Assembly (NCBI GenBank): GCA_032622095.1
Contig: CP136061.1
Location: forward strand, 16,184,440 to 16,248,439
Source: Siphonodentalium dalli
Taxonomy: Eukaryota > Mollusca > Scaphopoda > Gadilida > Siphonodentaliidae
Reading direction: 5' to 3'
DNA: 64,000 bases
The position numbers were made by a program, and so were the translations under genes. The notes under the pieces were generated by a model. The model did no database searches. It was given only the letters and a program-made list of their open reading frames with translations, and had not been told where the DNA came from. Below, piece after piece: positions 1 to 11,550 of the stretch. Numbering within the stretch: the first letter of the stretch is position 1; every line of letters starts with the position of its first letter.

Positions 1-180
1 CATGACTGCAAGTAAAAGAAAATGGAAGATTATTTTGCACATTTGGACAGGCAAAAGCAAAGAAATTACCGTGGTTTAGGAAACAAAATAAAATTACAGT
101 CCGTAAAAATTAGGGTCGGGGGTTTTGAACATGGGTCGGTCGGGTTAGCAGAAACACGGATATTTTTTTTTAGGCCTTAG

Positions 181-930
181 AGTTAGTCACAAGTATTAGG
201 GGTCACTTTGACTAACTCACTCCTTTTATTGAGCCACTATGACTAACTCTAATGTTAGTTATAGTGACTAAATTTCACCAAGAATAACTATTTAATTGTA
301 ACACTGCCTTGACTTATGCTTAATACGTATTGCTGAATATGCTATGTCCATGTTTTCGTTGTTCTATTGAATATATACTTGAACGAATGTAATTGGATGA
401 TATAATGGCATATATATCAGAACATCCCTTCCACATCAATTGTCACATTATTAGGATAAAGGGTTCTTATGCCATGACACCACGTACTCGGGCAAATCAA
501 TCAGTGAAACATAGCTATACCACAAACTAGTGTTATACCTCCCAATAGACCAGTACAGGCAACTGTGTTTAAGGGAATGAATTGCACGTTTGTCCTGTTT
601 TCAATTCGGTCTGTGATTCTGGATGCTATATCATCTGGTTGAATATTGAAATTAGTTGCATACAATTTCAACCCAATTACATGTTCACCTTCTCATTGAC
701 TCAGAAAAGTTAGTCATTGCGACTCAATTCTGGTCATTTTGATTAACACAATTGTAGTCTAGTGGCCTAATTTGTCGTTATGACTAACAATTATTTAGTC
801 GTTATGCTTAACATCACCATATTTATTGTGACTAATATTTTCCCTTAGTCACTGTGATTAAGCTACGTTAATCATCCTACGGACAAACAGTTGATAAGCC
901 TCAGTTAGTTGCATTGACTAATTTTGTTTC
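181..930. repeat. Cluster of degenerate TTAGTCA/TGACTAA palindromes
   Basis: About eleven degenerate copies of a 15-17 bp palindrome of the form TTAGTCAN(2-3)TGACTAA lie in two blocks, about 181-290 and 705-930. Some copies keep only one half. They are irregularly spaced, so this is not a simple satellite. The half-site TGACTAA differs by one base from the AP-1 site TGACTCA; binding by such a factor is only an inference. No gene is recognised downstream before the 12-bp satellite. Confidence 0.5.
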
Positions 931-1310
931 TTAAGTGTATAAGTCGATTTAGGATCATTTGAAGCGTATTTTTTTCAAATAATGCATATATGGGTTAATT
1001 TGTGTCATAAGTTCAATATGAGTTTATTTTCAGGACAACATGCTGTATAAGAAACAGTCACTGACGCAATGCATGCTGATGCATGTCGATATATTTCTCA
1101 CAATGTTATTGTAACATAGATGTATATTATTTGAAACGATATTTCTAATGGGGCCTCATCGTGACCATAGTAACATAAATATGGTGTTTTTGCACTGTTA
1201 GATATCTCAAATCTTTGCATAAAAGACCTTCGGAGAAAAGTGGCCTCTCCCGTTTACTGCAATGTTTTACAAACCGACCGGTCTAGTTCATATCAAAGCC
1301 ACATCCATCA
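931..1310. other. No recognisable feature
   Basis: This is AT-rich sequence between the palindrome cluster and the 12-bp satellite. I see no coding signal, hairpin or repeat in it. Confidence 0.5.
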
Positions 1311-1884
1311 CGTGATCTGTATGATGATCTGTATGATGATCTGTATGATGATCTGCATGATGATCTGTATGATGATCTGTATGATGATCTGTATGATGAT
1401 CTGTATGATGATCTGTATGATGATCTGTATGATGATATGTATGATGATCTGTATGATGATCTGTATGATGATCTGTATGATGATCTGTATGGTGATCTGT
1501 ATGGTGATCTGTATGATGATCTGTATGATGATCTGTATGATGATATGTATGATGATCTGTATGATGATCTGTATGATGATCTGTATGATGATATGTATGA
1601 TGATCTGTATGATGATCTGTATGATGATCTGTTTGCTGATCTGTATGATGATATGTATGATGATCTGTATGATGATCTGTATGATGATCTGTATGATGAT
1701 CTGTATGATGATCTGTATGATGATCTGTATGATGATCTGTATGATGATCTGTATGATGATCTGTATGATGATCTGTATGATGATCTGTATGATGATCTGT
1801 ATGATGATCTGTATGATGATCTGTATGATGATCTGTATGATGATCTGTATGATGATCTGTATGATGATCTATATGATGATCATC
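1311..1884. repeat. 12-bp satellite (CTGTATGATGAT)n
   Basis: About 47 head-to-tail copies of CTGTATGATGAT with very few substitutions (CTGTATGGTGAT, ATGTATGATGAT, CTGTTTGCTGAT). Twelve is a multiple of three and no unit contains a stop in two of the frames, so long ORFs of repeating ICMM or YDDL cross the array. They have no domain and no non-repeat continuation, so I do not call them genes. The array ends in an imperfect ATGATGATCATCAT palindrome. Confidence 0.97.
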
Positions 1885-2227
1885 ATTATGCCAGCGTGAA
1901 TGTCTCGAGAAAATAGTTTTCCCAAGATGTTTTCCACGAACGTATACATAAAATGTGGCTATTTTAGAACATGACTGTGTTGCTCGATCAACAATTCGTC
2001 TTATTATGTGTAGCAGCAGGGCTTGTGTTCACCAAATGGGTTTATTTTATAAACCTGGTATAGTTTATTGGATAGCGACTGAATGCTCACATTACGTCAC
2101 ATTTACGACACACACTATATCGATACGATTGATCCATCCATTCATATTTGCTAATTGTCAGTAGACACCGCCTCACGACACATAGCTTTCAAATTCTCAT
2201 TTTTTTATCGGCGTTGGTGGACACTTC

Positions 2228-2705
2228 CCGTAATATATATTTGCACTCACACATGCATTCCAGCTGTGGAGCATATAGTACGTTGATTGGTGGAAATTGC
2301 ATCACGTGACGTTGTACGCAGACCACTACTTGCTTCCATCGTTTGTAGACGCGACTTGCAACCAGCTACGAGAATAACATTGAAAATGGGCGCCAAATGA
2401 TATGTTAATCTGCCAGTAGACTCGGTTGAGTGCAAACATAAGTTGGATCGTTCCACCCAAAATGTCTGACCAACGTGCATCCATGCCGTATGGATAGCAA
2501 GGTTAATCAACACCAATTACTTATATTTACATTAAGCCGAGTCAACTGGAGATTAAAAGGGCATTTAGTGCCAATTTCCAACGTCATTCTCGCAGCTCGT
2601 TACAAGTTGCGTCTACACAATATGGAAGCAAGTAGCAACATCACGTGGTGTGAATTCTGCCAATGAACGTCATGCATTCATGTTCACAGCGCGAATAAAT
2701 ATTTG
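2228..2705. mobile_element. Inverted-repeat MITE-like element
   Basis: Two diverged arms of about 150-200 bp face each other around a loop of about 75 bp. The left arm (2246-2443) contains CACGTGACG, CTACTTGCTTCCAT and GTAGACGCGACTTG; the right arm (2518-2690) carries the same blocks in reverse complement. Arm identity is roughly 80 percent by eye. Each arm has a CACGTG E-box near its outer third. No coding capacity is seen. The termini and target duplication could not be fixed. Confidence 0.7.
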
Positions 2706-3395
2706 TTAAAAGGACATGGACGTTTTAGTGCACTATACTCAAAAAACGGGTTTCTTTCGCCGGTGGTGCATTTTGCTTATTGACATTTCAACGTTTGAAT
2801 CGATCGCCGTCGAAACCACTGTTACATAATGGCGTATGCCAACAACCTGGGCCGTTGTGATGGTCTAGTAGTAGGTGGCGAGTGAAGAGTAAATCGAACA
2901 CATGACGATTTCTTTATTTGATACAGCATACATTTATTGACAAGTATTGTAACATATATGGAGACCAGCAAGACTTAGTGTGTTGTGAATATGGCTGCCG
3001 CATGGTGAACATCCATACGCAGTTAGGAGCGATACTTTAACTCCGGCCCTCTGTTCGCCGGAATCCAACTCCTTTAAATCTCGACTCATGACGTCCCTTC
3101 CCTCATGACTCGCTGACTCCCAGAGACAAAGAGAGGTAAGAGAAAGGTTGCGGATTACCAGATTGGACAAAGGAGAGGTAAGAAACAGGCGAATTAATGT
3201 TACGTGATGAGGCAGTCCAACTGACCAAATATATCTTAGGTTAAAAGTGCAGGGAATGAAATTAGTAAGTCTAAGGAATGCATTTCTTCCGTGCATCAGG
3301 GATGTTACTGGTACATGTAGTTGGGGTATATTATGTATCACTATATGTATCACCATATTGGTTGGATAATCCTATGATGCCGCCATGTCTATGCG
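2706..3395. other. No supported gene
   Basis: Unique-looking AT-rich sequence. A 140-codon minus-strand frame (2934-3356) is open but has no domain, no compositional bias and no splice context that I can defend. Confidence 0.35.
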
Positions 3396-3410
3396 ATCGA
3401 CGAAAACAGC

Positions 3411-3571
3411 TAGCTTCGCACCGAGCCTCCCCTGTATATACAGCCTGGGCTATATATAAACCCAGCTGGTGAATACGAGTCATGGTGTTACACATATAGC
3501 TTCGCGTTGAGTCTCGCCCGGTATAGACTATCTGGACTCTATATAAACCAAGTTGGGGGAATACGAGTCAG
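3411..3571. repeat. Tandem pair of an 87-bp unit with TATA-like box
   Basis: Two diverged copies lie about 87 bp apart. Both begin TAGCTTCGC, contain CTATATATAAACC or CTCTATATAAACC, and end GAATACGAGTCA. Each carries a good TATA-box match, so this might be a duplicated core promoter. No following coding exon is recognisable on either strand, so the promoter reading is speculative. Confidence 0.5.
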
Positions 3572-3939
3572 ACGTTTCGCTTGTGTATTTGGGGCATATG
3601 AACAACTAAAACGTGTTTTTTTTAACACGATATTCTTGGAATGTTGTGTTATTGTTAGAAGCAATGGCGGAAAGAGATTGCACCATTACCATATACTGCG
3701 TTGTTTCCTTACACCATATAGTTTACGCTGTCGCAGTATGATGCGCATATCCAATTGATCTGCTTCAACTTCACATAATCGACTCGAAACGCGAGTAGGC
3801 GCAGTAAGCTGTCGCACATCCGATACACTTTTCTTCTTCAAAAAGGCGACATTATTATTACATGTTTGTCGATATTGCTTTGTCAGGAAGCAAGATCTAT
3901 ACTCCATGACTACGTCTGTAGTCATTGTAAAGTGAGATG

Positions 3940-4100
3940 AACCGTCCACCAATCAGATATCGTGCTATCCAAATCACGTGATAGTGATATTGTTATATCT
4001 CGCGCCCTCATTTATGTCGATATTTCTGGGTAAGAACGATACGCCACGATCAATGATGAAGTCAAACCGACGAACCATCCACCAGTCGGATATCGTGCGC
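3940..4100. repeat. Short direct repeat
   Basis: The 27-bp block beginning GAACCGTCCACCAATCAG at 3940 recurs at about 4073 with a few substitutions, continuing GATATCGTGC in both. This is a local duplication 133 bp apart of unknown role, upstream of the PAN-type exon. Confidence 0.5.
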
Positions 4101-4295
4101 TTTGCATCAGTGATAATACTATTTCTCCTATCATCACAACAATGTTGGGTTGATATAGTATCCTAGTAGATGCATGACATCAGTTATTTATTCCGCCTAT
4201 GATTCAAATTGAAAGCACAACTGGACAATTCGGAGCGTTTTGTTGTTGATTCGAGTTGTTTTATCTCTATGACTCGTGTTTCTAGCTCAGTCTAG

Positions 4296-4539
4296 ATGCA
4301 TTTGTGTATTCAAGGAGGTTTTTGTTTCTTACTGTGTGTTCGTATATCGGAGGCAAACTTGTTCACATCCGGACACGTTTCAAATGTGACGGGAAATCTA
4401 ATTTCGAAGACAAATGCCGCATCCGATGTTGATTGCGGTGGACAGTGTGCCGTAACCAAGGGATGTAACTCCTTTTCGTTCATTGAATCTGTCTGCTACA
4501 AAATGAGCGCCTTCGGTGGCAATTTCAGGCTGTATACAG
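4296..4539 (+). CDS. First coding exon of a secreted PAN/apple-like protein (partial)
   Basis: This is the best candidate for a host coding exon in the window. Translation from ATG 4296 gives 81 residues. Residues 1-20 form a plausible signal peptide with a hydrophobic core (GGFCFLLCV) and a small residue (Ala20) at the end. Residues 24-81 resemble the start of a PAN/apple module: cysteines at 47, 51, 57 and 67, with the family pattern Cys-x3-Cys-x5-Cys-x2-Phe and a later Cys-Tyr. The exon ends at CAG|GTAAGA (donor GT at 4540-4541), leaving one base of the next codon. Phase-1 introns are usual around extracellular modules. The frame runs only eight codons further before a stop, which supports splicing. 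No downstream exon was identified, so it may be an orphan or pseudogene exon. The partner or ligand is unknown. Confidence 0.5.
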
Positions 4540-4757
4540 GTAAGAATCCTACTAGATACATGTAAGAATCGTAATGGATACAGGAAAATGTCGTACTACA
4601 TACAGGTAAGACTGGCACTACATACACGTAAGAGTCGGACTGCTTACAGGTAAAAATCGGACTACAAACATGTAAAAGTCGTATTACATATATGTAAAAA
4701 TCTTACTACATACAGGGTTGCATACATATATACGAATCTGACTACATACAGGTAGAC
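4535..4757 (+). repeat. 22-bp minisatellite carrying splice-donor-like sequence
   Basis: About ten head-to-tail units of 22 bp have the consensus TACAGGTAAGANTCNNACTA. The first unit spans the exon end and donor at 4539/4540. Several later units (4601, 4623, 4645, 4747) keep a usable GTAAG, GTAAA or GTAG donor core. The array runs into the presumed intron; the ninth unit is broken and the array ends at another CAGGTAG. Confidence 0.85.
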
Positions 4758-6025
4758 AGCATCAATAACTGCCAAATTGGCGGGGCGCATTTAAAAATAA
4801 CGCTATTTATTTAATTGATGTCCTACTTTATTTAATTGATGTCATCTGTAAGTTGTATTTATTATCCTAACCATTGTGCGTTCTTACATCGCTATTTACA
4901 TGTGTTGCCCACACCAACTTACGATTTATTCAACACCAACTCATTGACTGCCTTTAAATATTCAGGTGTTGCATCAATTTTCTCCACATGTACACATGGT
5001 TCGTTCATTTCAGAATTATCCAAAACATGATTTATTTCGGCCTCTTGTATTGGAAGCATCTTTCCAACCACACATCCTCGCTTACGATTATAATGCTGGT
5101 CGGTTTTATTAATGAGTACAATCGTCTTTAGTTGTGATTATCGAGTCTTCCAATGTCACACCTTGGTGTTGGATCAGATAATCGTGATACAAATCAGTGG
5201 CTACGATGAATGTGGATATCAACATTGTAGAACCCCCAATATATTTTGCAGAACAAATAGCCCCACTACTTGGCTGAAGTTTGCAAGCAATTTTCAGTCG
5301 TCTTAAAATCGAGGTTCACACTATTATTTCTAATGCATCGTCACTTGCAGAAGTAACATTGCCTGTTTCTTAATAAGTGTGGGTAGATCCAGAAACTTTC
5401 CATACCAGTTTATATTTAGTCGTGGACAATCAGCCCCACTATACAACAAGGCTCGTACCATTTGTTTACCAATCATTTTAACAATATAACATGGTACATG
5501 TTCATCCGAAAGTTTGCAGAGGCTCCAGGATAACTGTAATTTGTACATGTACTACTAATACAGATTAATTTAATTCTTGCACAAATGCAAATCAATATTT
5601 CAGTGTTTTATTGAACCCTATTTTTCACCCTTAACTATCTTTCAACGATTTGTCTTTTGGTTGATTAGTTGAATTCGGAATTATCAAGTTTATATATTGT
5701 TTTCACTGGTCAGCTAAGTATTAGTATCTTTAACTCTCTTTACGTTATTTGTACCTGACTTGTCAATTTATGCACTGGTAGCTCTGTTTGCGATTCATAA
5801 TTGTAACACGACATAGCCTAAACATACACACAAGGCTCGTCCTGATTGGTCAGTATCCTGTATTCCCATGGAGACACGACCGTCGTTTTGTGGTACAATT
5901 CTAGATATTCTGAATTATACCACAACAAAAAGTGATACAATCAGTGAAATGCTGCTAACTCTCAAACTTTCAGAAGTCAAATCACACGGCATTGGTTAAT
6001 GTCATGCTATAGACTGAAGAAAGAT
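4758..6025. other. No recognisable feature (presumed intron or intergenic)
   Basis: AT-rich sequence without a recognisable exon, repeat or element. If the PAN exon is real, its first intron would lie here. No acceptor followed by a coding frame that continues the apple module was found by eye. Confidence 0.35.
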
Positions 6026-6026
6026 A

Positions 6027-6098
6027 ATTTGACCACATAAACTGATTGTAGGACTCTGCTTCGCATCGCCCTACAATCATTTTCTTTGTGGTCAAATT
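6027..6098. repeat. Short hairpin
   Basis: Inverted arms TTGACCACA..GATTGTAGG and CCTACAATC..TGTGGTCAA enclose a loop containing CTCTGCTTCGCATCG. It resembles the core of a small foldback repeat. No target duplication was identified. Confidence 0.6.
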
Positions 6099-6338
6099 CT
6101 ACTATACTCGCCGATGCGCAGTGTATTATTTCTAATTAGAATTTCTTTTTTTTTAATTTGATTACTTTTTGTTTTATTTCAAGTTTTCCTATTTCGAATA
6201 AGAAATGTCTTAGCGTCTTCTACATTTTTGACTTACAACAACAAGGGTACATTCCACATTTACGTGACTCAAAATGTTAAATTTTCTCAATTATTCTGTC
6301 TTGAAAGTTTGCTATTATTTTCTATTGACTTGTTTTAG

Positions 6339-6823
6339 GTAGGTCGATAGAGAGTTTGACACGAAATAGTTGCACTGAAATATATAGATTATGAATCCAA
6401 CTAGGATATGCGCTCACTCTACCAACTGAAATAATGACTGTCTGCATGAAAATAAATCAAACATTTTTCATTGCATATTTTAGTTTTTGGCAGCCATTTG
6501 CAAAACTATTTTTGGGTAAAATTACCATAACACTACATATTGTCTGAAAAGATGAATCAGTACAGAGTGTTTATGTCTGTCGGATTATTGAGTAATATTG
6601 ATGATGTTTTATGTTGTTTTTGGTCCTTCACAAGATACAAACATAGTTATGCAAATGTCTGCCACAAAACTGTAATATGCAATAAAAATGGTTGTTTCAT
6701 TTCTCGCAGAGAGTCACGATTACAGATGGTATACTTAACGCACACCGTTGTTGAGCTATAGGCTAGATAACAGTGTGGTTATTTAAAAACTACTTCTTCC
6801 TGTTATACTCTCTATCGACCTAC
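6339..6823. mobile_element. Small TIR element, 17-bp inverted ends
   Basis: A perfect inverted pair, GTAGGTCGATAGAGAGT at 6339-6355 and its complement at 6807-6823, bounds 485 bp of AT-rich non-coding sequence. No clear target duplication is visible (left flank TTTTAG, right flank TTATG), so the superfamily is unassigned. Confidence 0.55.
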
Positions 6824-6910
6824 TTATGTAATCCGATTTATTTTAAAATCCACTTTTTTATAATCTGAACAAAGCTCTCATAGTTTGAGCGTGAACAAGT
6901 AGTATTATTT

Positions 6911-6995
6911 GCCCAATGACACTTGAGTCTACGATAAGAGGTACCATGACTTGCTCACCAGAAGCTTACATAAGCTAGTGATAGGCAGAGCACCA
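6911..6995. repeat. Dispersed repeat, uninterrupted copy of the foldback insertion site
   Basis: This 85-bp stretch (GCCCAATGACACTTGAGTC through GATAGGCAGAGCACC) matches the sequence split across 12263-12296 and 18305-18343. Here the centre reads GAGGTACCATGAC without interruption. In the other copy a 6-kb foldback element sits in that TA. Confidence 0.8.
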
Positions 6996-7911
6996 TGGGG
7001 CCTGTTTCATGAAGGCAACTTATGACATAGTTGGGACTTAATATGGTCATAAGTTCAAACTTCAGTCATAAGTGCGTTTCACGAACAAGGTCTTAACTTA
7101 AGATGGTCTTAACTTTGGTCTTAACTTTACGACTGCTGTGAGGTGTCATAAGATAATCTTAAAGTTAAGACCTACGTTATGATCCGCAGTTGGTCCGAAA
7201 TGTGGATGGGATCTAGTTCATGTATATATTATTATTAACACATTTAACTGAATAACATCTTGCTAGCACGGAGGGGTGTTTCAGAAATGGTTGTAATTAA
7301 TAACCAACTGGTAAGCTATAGCAGTGACGTGGCCAGTGGTTGCAAGATTGGCGGGGTGTCCGCTACTAACTGTAAACCGCCAAGACCGGACTATATATAC
7401 ATTTCTAATTGCTGTAACAAAAAGAATATATTTCCATAGAGTTGGACATCATTTGCGATTCAAATCACCCAATCGCACTGCAGACAATAATCATGTTGAG
7501 ACAATTAGTCCGAACATTTTCACATCGAGGATAATAGTGAATGATTTATACTCAGTTTTTGTATAAATGCTTATGTCAGCTACTACTATTATTATTATTA
7601 TTATTATTATTTACTTGCCTTTCTATATTATTATGTTATAATTTGATTGTAAAATATATTGTATATGTACCCCGTATATATATCGGCAAGATAATAATAC
7701 ATAATATGTGTTATTTTATTATTATTATGTATATTATCATAACCCACCCACGCGAATCTCAGATCTTATACACGTATTACATCTGCATCACATGTTTATT
7801 AACTATGAAATAAAAAGATATATAGCATGTATATATATAGTATACGGACCGCGCGGGCACACCGGGATCCGCGAAAGAACATATCACTGTGAACGGCCCA
7901 CAGACCACTGG

Positions 7912-7985
7912 GGGAATTACTAAAATACCAATATAGACTATACCAGTGGTATAGTCTATATTGGTATTTTAGTAATTTCCCCCAG
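7912..7985. repeat. Near-perfect palindrome inside the TIR element
   Basis: Arms of about 36 bp (GGGGGAATTACTAAAATACC and its complement) meet at ACCAGTGGT. The same palindrome recurs at about 10459-10535 in the inner copy with a few changes, so it is an inherited part of the element. Confidence 0.9.
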
Positions 7986-8691
7986 GGGCCTCTGAACCGG
8001 CCGTCTGTTCACGTTTTGTTAATTATAAATGCTCTTTATTAGAAGTAGTTGCTTTGGTTTTTATTAAAACATATATGCAAAATGTCGTTCAACATAACGT
8101 ACTTTCGAAGTCATATGCAGTTTGTTAACTATAACAGGCGTTTAGCATATTTGTCAACATAACCAGAGCAAATGGCATTAACATCATTTATATATGGCTT
8201 CTACAAGTATGTCTCAGATTGGAAATAAGTCTATTTGGAGCACGATATGAAGTCCTGTTCACATTATAGCAATATAAATAAAGAGCGTTTCGTGTTAGTA
8301 TTCCATGAATGTTGGCAATCACTAAAGAGCGTTTAACCCAGTGCTTCCATCGTGGTGTATTGTATGTGTATGCCGTCGTGGCGACATAATCGGTTTCCTG
8401 GTATTATAGATGCTTCAAAGACGTATTATGTATTAGAACCTAATATCTGCATTCAAAGGGGCGAACATATGTCTCGCGTCGCCTTAATGGCATGTTATAT
8501 GGGTGAAGGTTCACATTCTGAGTTACGATGTATAAGTCCCTTTAATAACTGAAATAATATATTTAAGCTCGTTACGTTTGTAATAGGCACTGGAAGCATT
8601 CAGCTATGTGTGGAGACTGACGCGAAAACACAGTTAGAAAGCGCGCTCGTGCAGTTAAGTATGCACCAGTCATTATACTGATTATCGCCCT

Positions 8692-11550
8692 GGGCCCTGT
8701 TTCATGAAGGCAACTTATGACATAGTTGGGACTTAAGATGGTCATAAGTTCAAACTTCAGTCATAAGTGCGTTTCACGAACAAAGTCTTAACCTAAGATG
8801 GTCTTAGCTTTGGTCTTAACGTTAAGACTGGTGTGAGGTGTCATAAGATAATCTTAAAGTTAAGACATACGTTGTGATCCGCAGTTGGTCCGAAATGTGG
8901 ATGGGATCTAGTTCATGTATATATTATTATAAACACATTTAACTGAATAACACCTTGCTAGCGCGGAGGGGTGTTTCAGAAATGGTTGTAATTAATAACC
9001 AACTGGTAAGCTATAGCAGTGACGTGGCCAGTGGTTGCAAGATTGGCGGGGTGTCCGCTATTAACTGTAAACCGCCACGACCGGACTATATATACATTTA
9101 ATATAATTGCTGTAACAAAAAGAATATATTTACATAGAGTTGAACATCATTTGCGATTCAAATCACCCAATCGCACTGTAGACAATAATCATGTTGAGAC
9201 AATTAGTCCCAACATTTTCACATCGAGGATAATAGTGAATGATTTATACTCATTTTTTTTTATAAATGCTTATGTCAGCTATTATTAATATTATTTACTT
9301 GCCTTTCTATATTATTATGTTTTATTACACACTTAGACGTGATTTATAAGGATTTCTTGGTGAGTTAAAAGTGATAATGTCACACCTGTGAATTACGTCA
9401 CCGATGAGAGCACGCGATTTTGGACAGTTCCGCTCCAAGCCGGAACTATTTTCACTTTCTGCGGCTCAAACATGGTTGAAGTTGAACAGAAACGAACTGC
9501 TAACGATGATGCAGAAGCAGTTAATAAACTGGTAAAATGAAGAAGAATCTTACCTATTATCGACTCCGATGATTCGGACGATGTCATATATATTCCAGTC
9601 AAATGAACTATGAACAATTCCATGTCAACAATAAATGTATCCAGTTCCGAGCTGAATTTCCACGTGTTGCTCTTCGAGAGTTTGTTTACGTCGATGATTA
9701 AAATATCGTCACTTCGAAACTTATCTTTCAACTTTTAGCACGATTTCCAAACATTTCCTGTATGAACCAACATTATTTACACACACCATCAGAATCTTCA
9801 CAATATCCCGTTCCAAGTGCCATGCTTGTTCGGTCAGAATAAACACAATTTTTACAGAAAATTTCCGAAACTTTAAAAAATAAATCGCATCAAATTATGA
9901 GGTAAATCGGTATCGTTACGTCACAATTATTTAAAGTATGTGTCCATCCTGCGTAACTGCACGCGCAACTGTACGTTGGGGTTCAAAATGGGAGAATCAG
10001 CTGATCTGGGCTTATTTTGTCACATCTTCTCTTTAGAATTAGCAACTTTTAGTGGTTGTGAACGTGTGTAATAAACAGAATAATCCATTGGTTTCGATGA
10101 TTACGTGACATAATTCACTCGGGTAGCCGGTCCTATTGGTAAAATCCTCGTTCGCTCCGCTCACTCGGGTTTTACCAGGCCCGGCTCCCCTCGTGAATTA
10201 TGTCACGTAATCATCGAAACCAATTGATTACTCTCTATATAATTTGATTGTAAAATGTATTGTATATGTACCCCTTATATATATCGGTAAGATAATAATA
10301 CATAATATATGTTATTTTATTATTATTATGTATATTATCATAATCTATTAACTATGAAATAAAAAGATATATAGCATGTATATAGTATACGGACCGCGCG
10401 GGCACACCGGGATCCGCGAAAGAACATATAATATCACTGTGAACCGGCCCACAGACCCCTGGGGGAATTACTAAAATACCAATATAGACTATACCAGTGG
10501 TATAGTCTATATTGGCATTTTAGTAATTTTCCACCGGGGCCTGTGAACCGGCCGTCTGTTCACGTGTTGTTAATTATAAACGCTCTTTATTATAAGTCGT
10601 TGATTTGGTTTTTATTAAAACATAATGACATGCAGAATGTCGTTCAACGTAACGTACTTTCGAAGTTCATACGCAGTTTGTTAATTATAACATACGTTTA
10701 GCACATTTGTCAACAGAACCAGAGCAAATGGCACTAACATCATTTATATATGGCTTCTACAAGTATGTCTCAGATTGGAAATAAGTCTATTTGGAGCACG
10801 ATATGAAGTCATATTCACATTATAGCAATATAAATAAAGAGCGTTTTGTGTAAGTATTCCATGAATGTTGGCAATCAATAAAGAGCGTTTAGCTCAGTGC
10901 TTCCATTGTGGTGTATTGTATGTGTATGCCGTCGTGGCGACATATTCGGTTTCCTGGTATTATAGATGCTTCAAAGACGTATAATGCATTATAACCTAAT
11001 ATCAGCATTGAAAGGAGCGAACATAATTTATGTCTCGCGTCGCCGTTGTGGCATGTTATATGGGTGAAGGTTCACATTCTTAGTTACGATGTATAAGTCC
11101 CTTTAATAACTGAAATAATATATTTGAGCTCGTTACGTTTGTATAAAATAGGCATTGGAAGCATGCAGCTATGTGTGGATGGGGTCTGACGCGAAAACAC
11201 AGTTAAACAGCGCGCTCGTGCAGTTAAGTATGCACCAGTCATTATACTGATTATCGCCCTTGCATTAAAATATCATAATTATTCTTAGACACGCCCTAGT
11301 ATCTGTCACCAGACACTGTACCTAGGCATATAACATACACAGAACCAACATTTTCTGTGCATAGCTGTAATAAATTGTCGAGAGCCAGTCTAAAAGCGCG
11401 CGAACTTAAATTACTACTTAAGTAGGACTTAATCTTGTTTTGTGAAACGCGTTCTTGAAACGGAAAAGTTACATCATAAGATCCACCTTAGATCTTAGAT
11501 TAAGTCCATCTTAAGATAATCTTATGACATTGCTTCATGAAACAGGCCCC
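8692..11550. mobile_element. Inner copy of the same TIR element, nested in the outer copy
   Basis: The left end GGGCCCTGTTTCATGAAGG at 8692 and right end at 11550 match the outer copy. Its left part repeats 6997-8690 with scattered substitutions, and its right part (11263-11550) repeats 11554-11840. The outer copy is broken at the point (GATTATCGCCC/ATTACAATATC) that is continuous in the inner copy, so the order left-left-right-right is explained by one family member inserting into another. TGG flanks both ends. It has 917 bp (9322-10238) not present in the outer copy. Confidence 0.8.
9322..10238. mobile_element. 917-bp insertion in the inner TIR element
   Basis: The outer copy reads TTATTATGTTATAATTTG at the equivalent place; the inner copy is interrupted between GTT and ATAATTTG. 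The extra DNA ends in a hairpin with 32-bp perfect arms (10087-10118 and 10193-10224; the arms contain GATGATTACGTGACATAATT) around a GC-rich loop with GTTCGCTCCGCTCACTCGGG. A 112-codon minus-strand frame (9393-9731) has no recognisable domain. No target duplication is obvious, so a deletion in the outer copy is the alternative. Confidence 0.6.

Noticed and set aside
1240-1916. Two long plus-strand frames over the 12-bp satellite
   Set aside because: They are produced by a stop-free unit of length divisible by three; the flanking codons show no domain, and one frame starts at GTG.
2934-3356. 140-codon minus-strand frame
   Set aside because: No domain, no splice or promoter context, and composition like surrounding non-coding DNA.
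9393-9731. 112-codon minus-strand frame in the 917-bp insertion
   Set aside because: No recognisable domain; Ser/Leu-rich and not supported by a second copy in the window.
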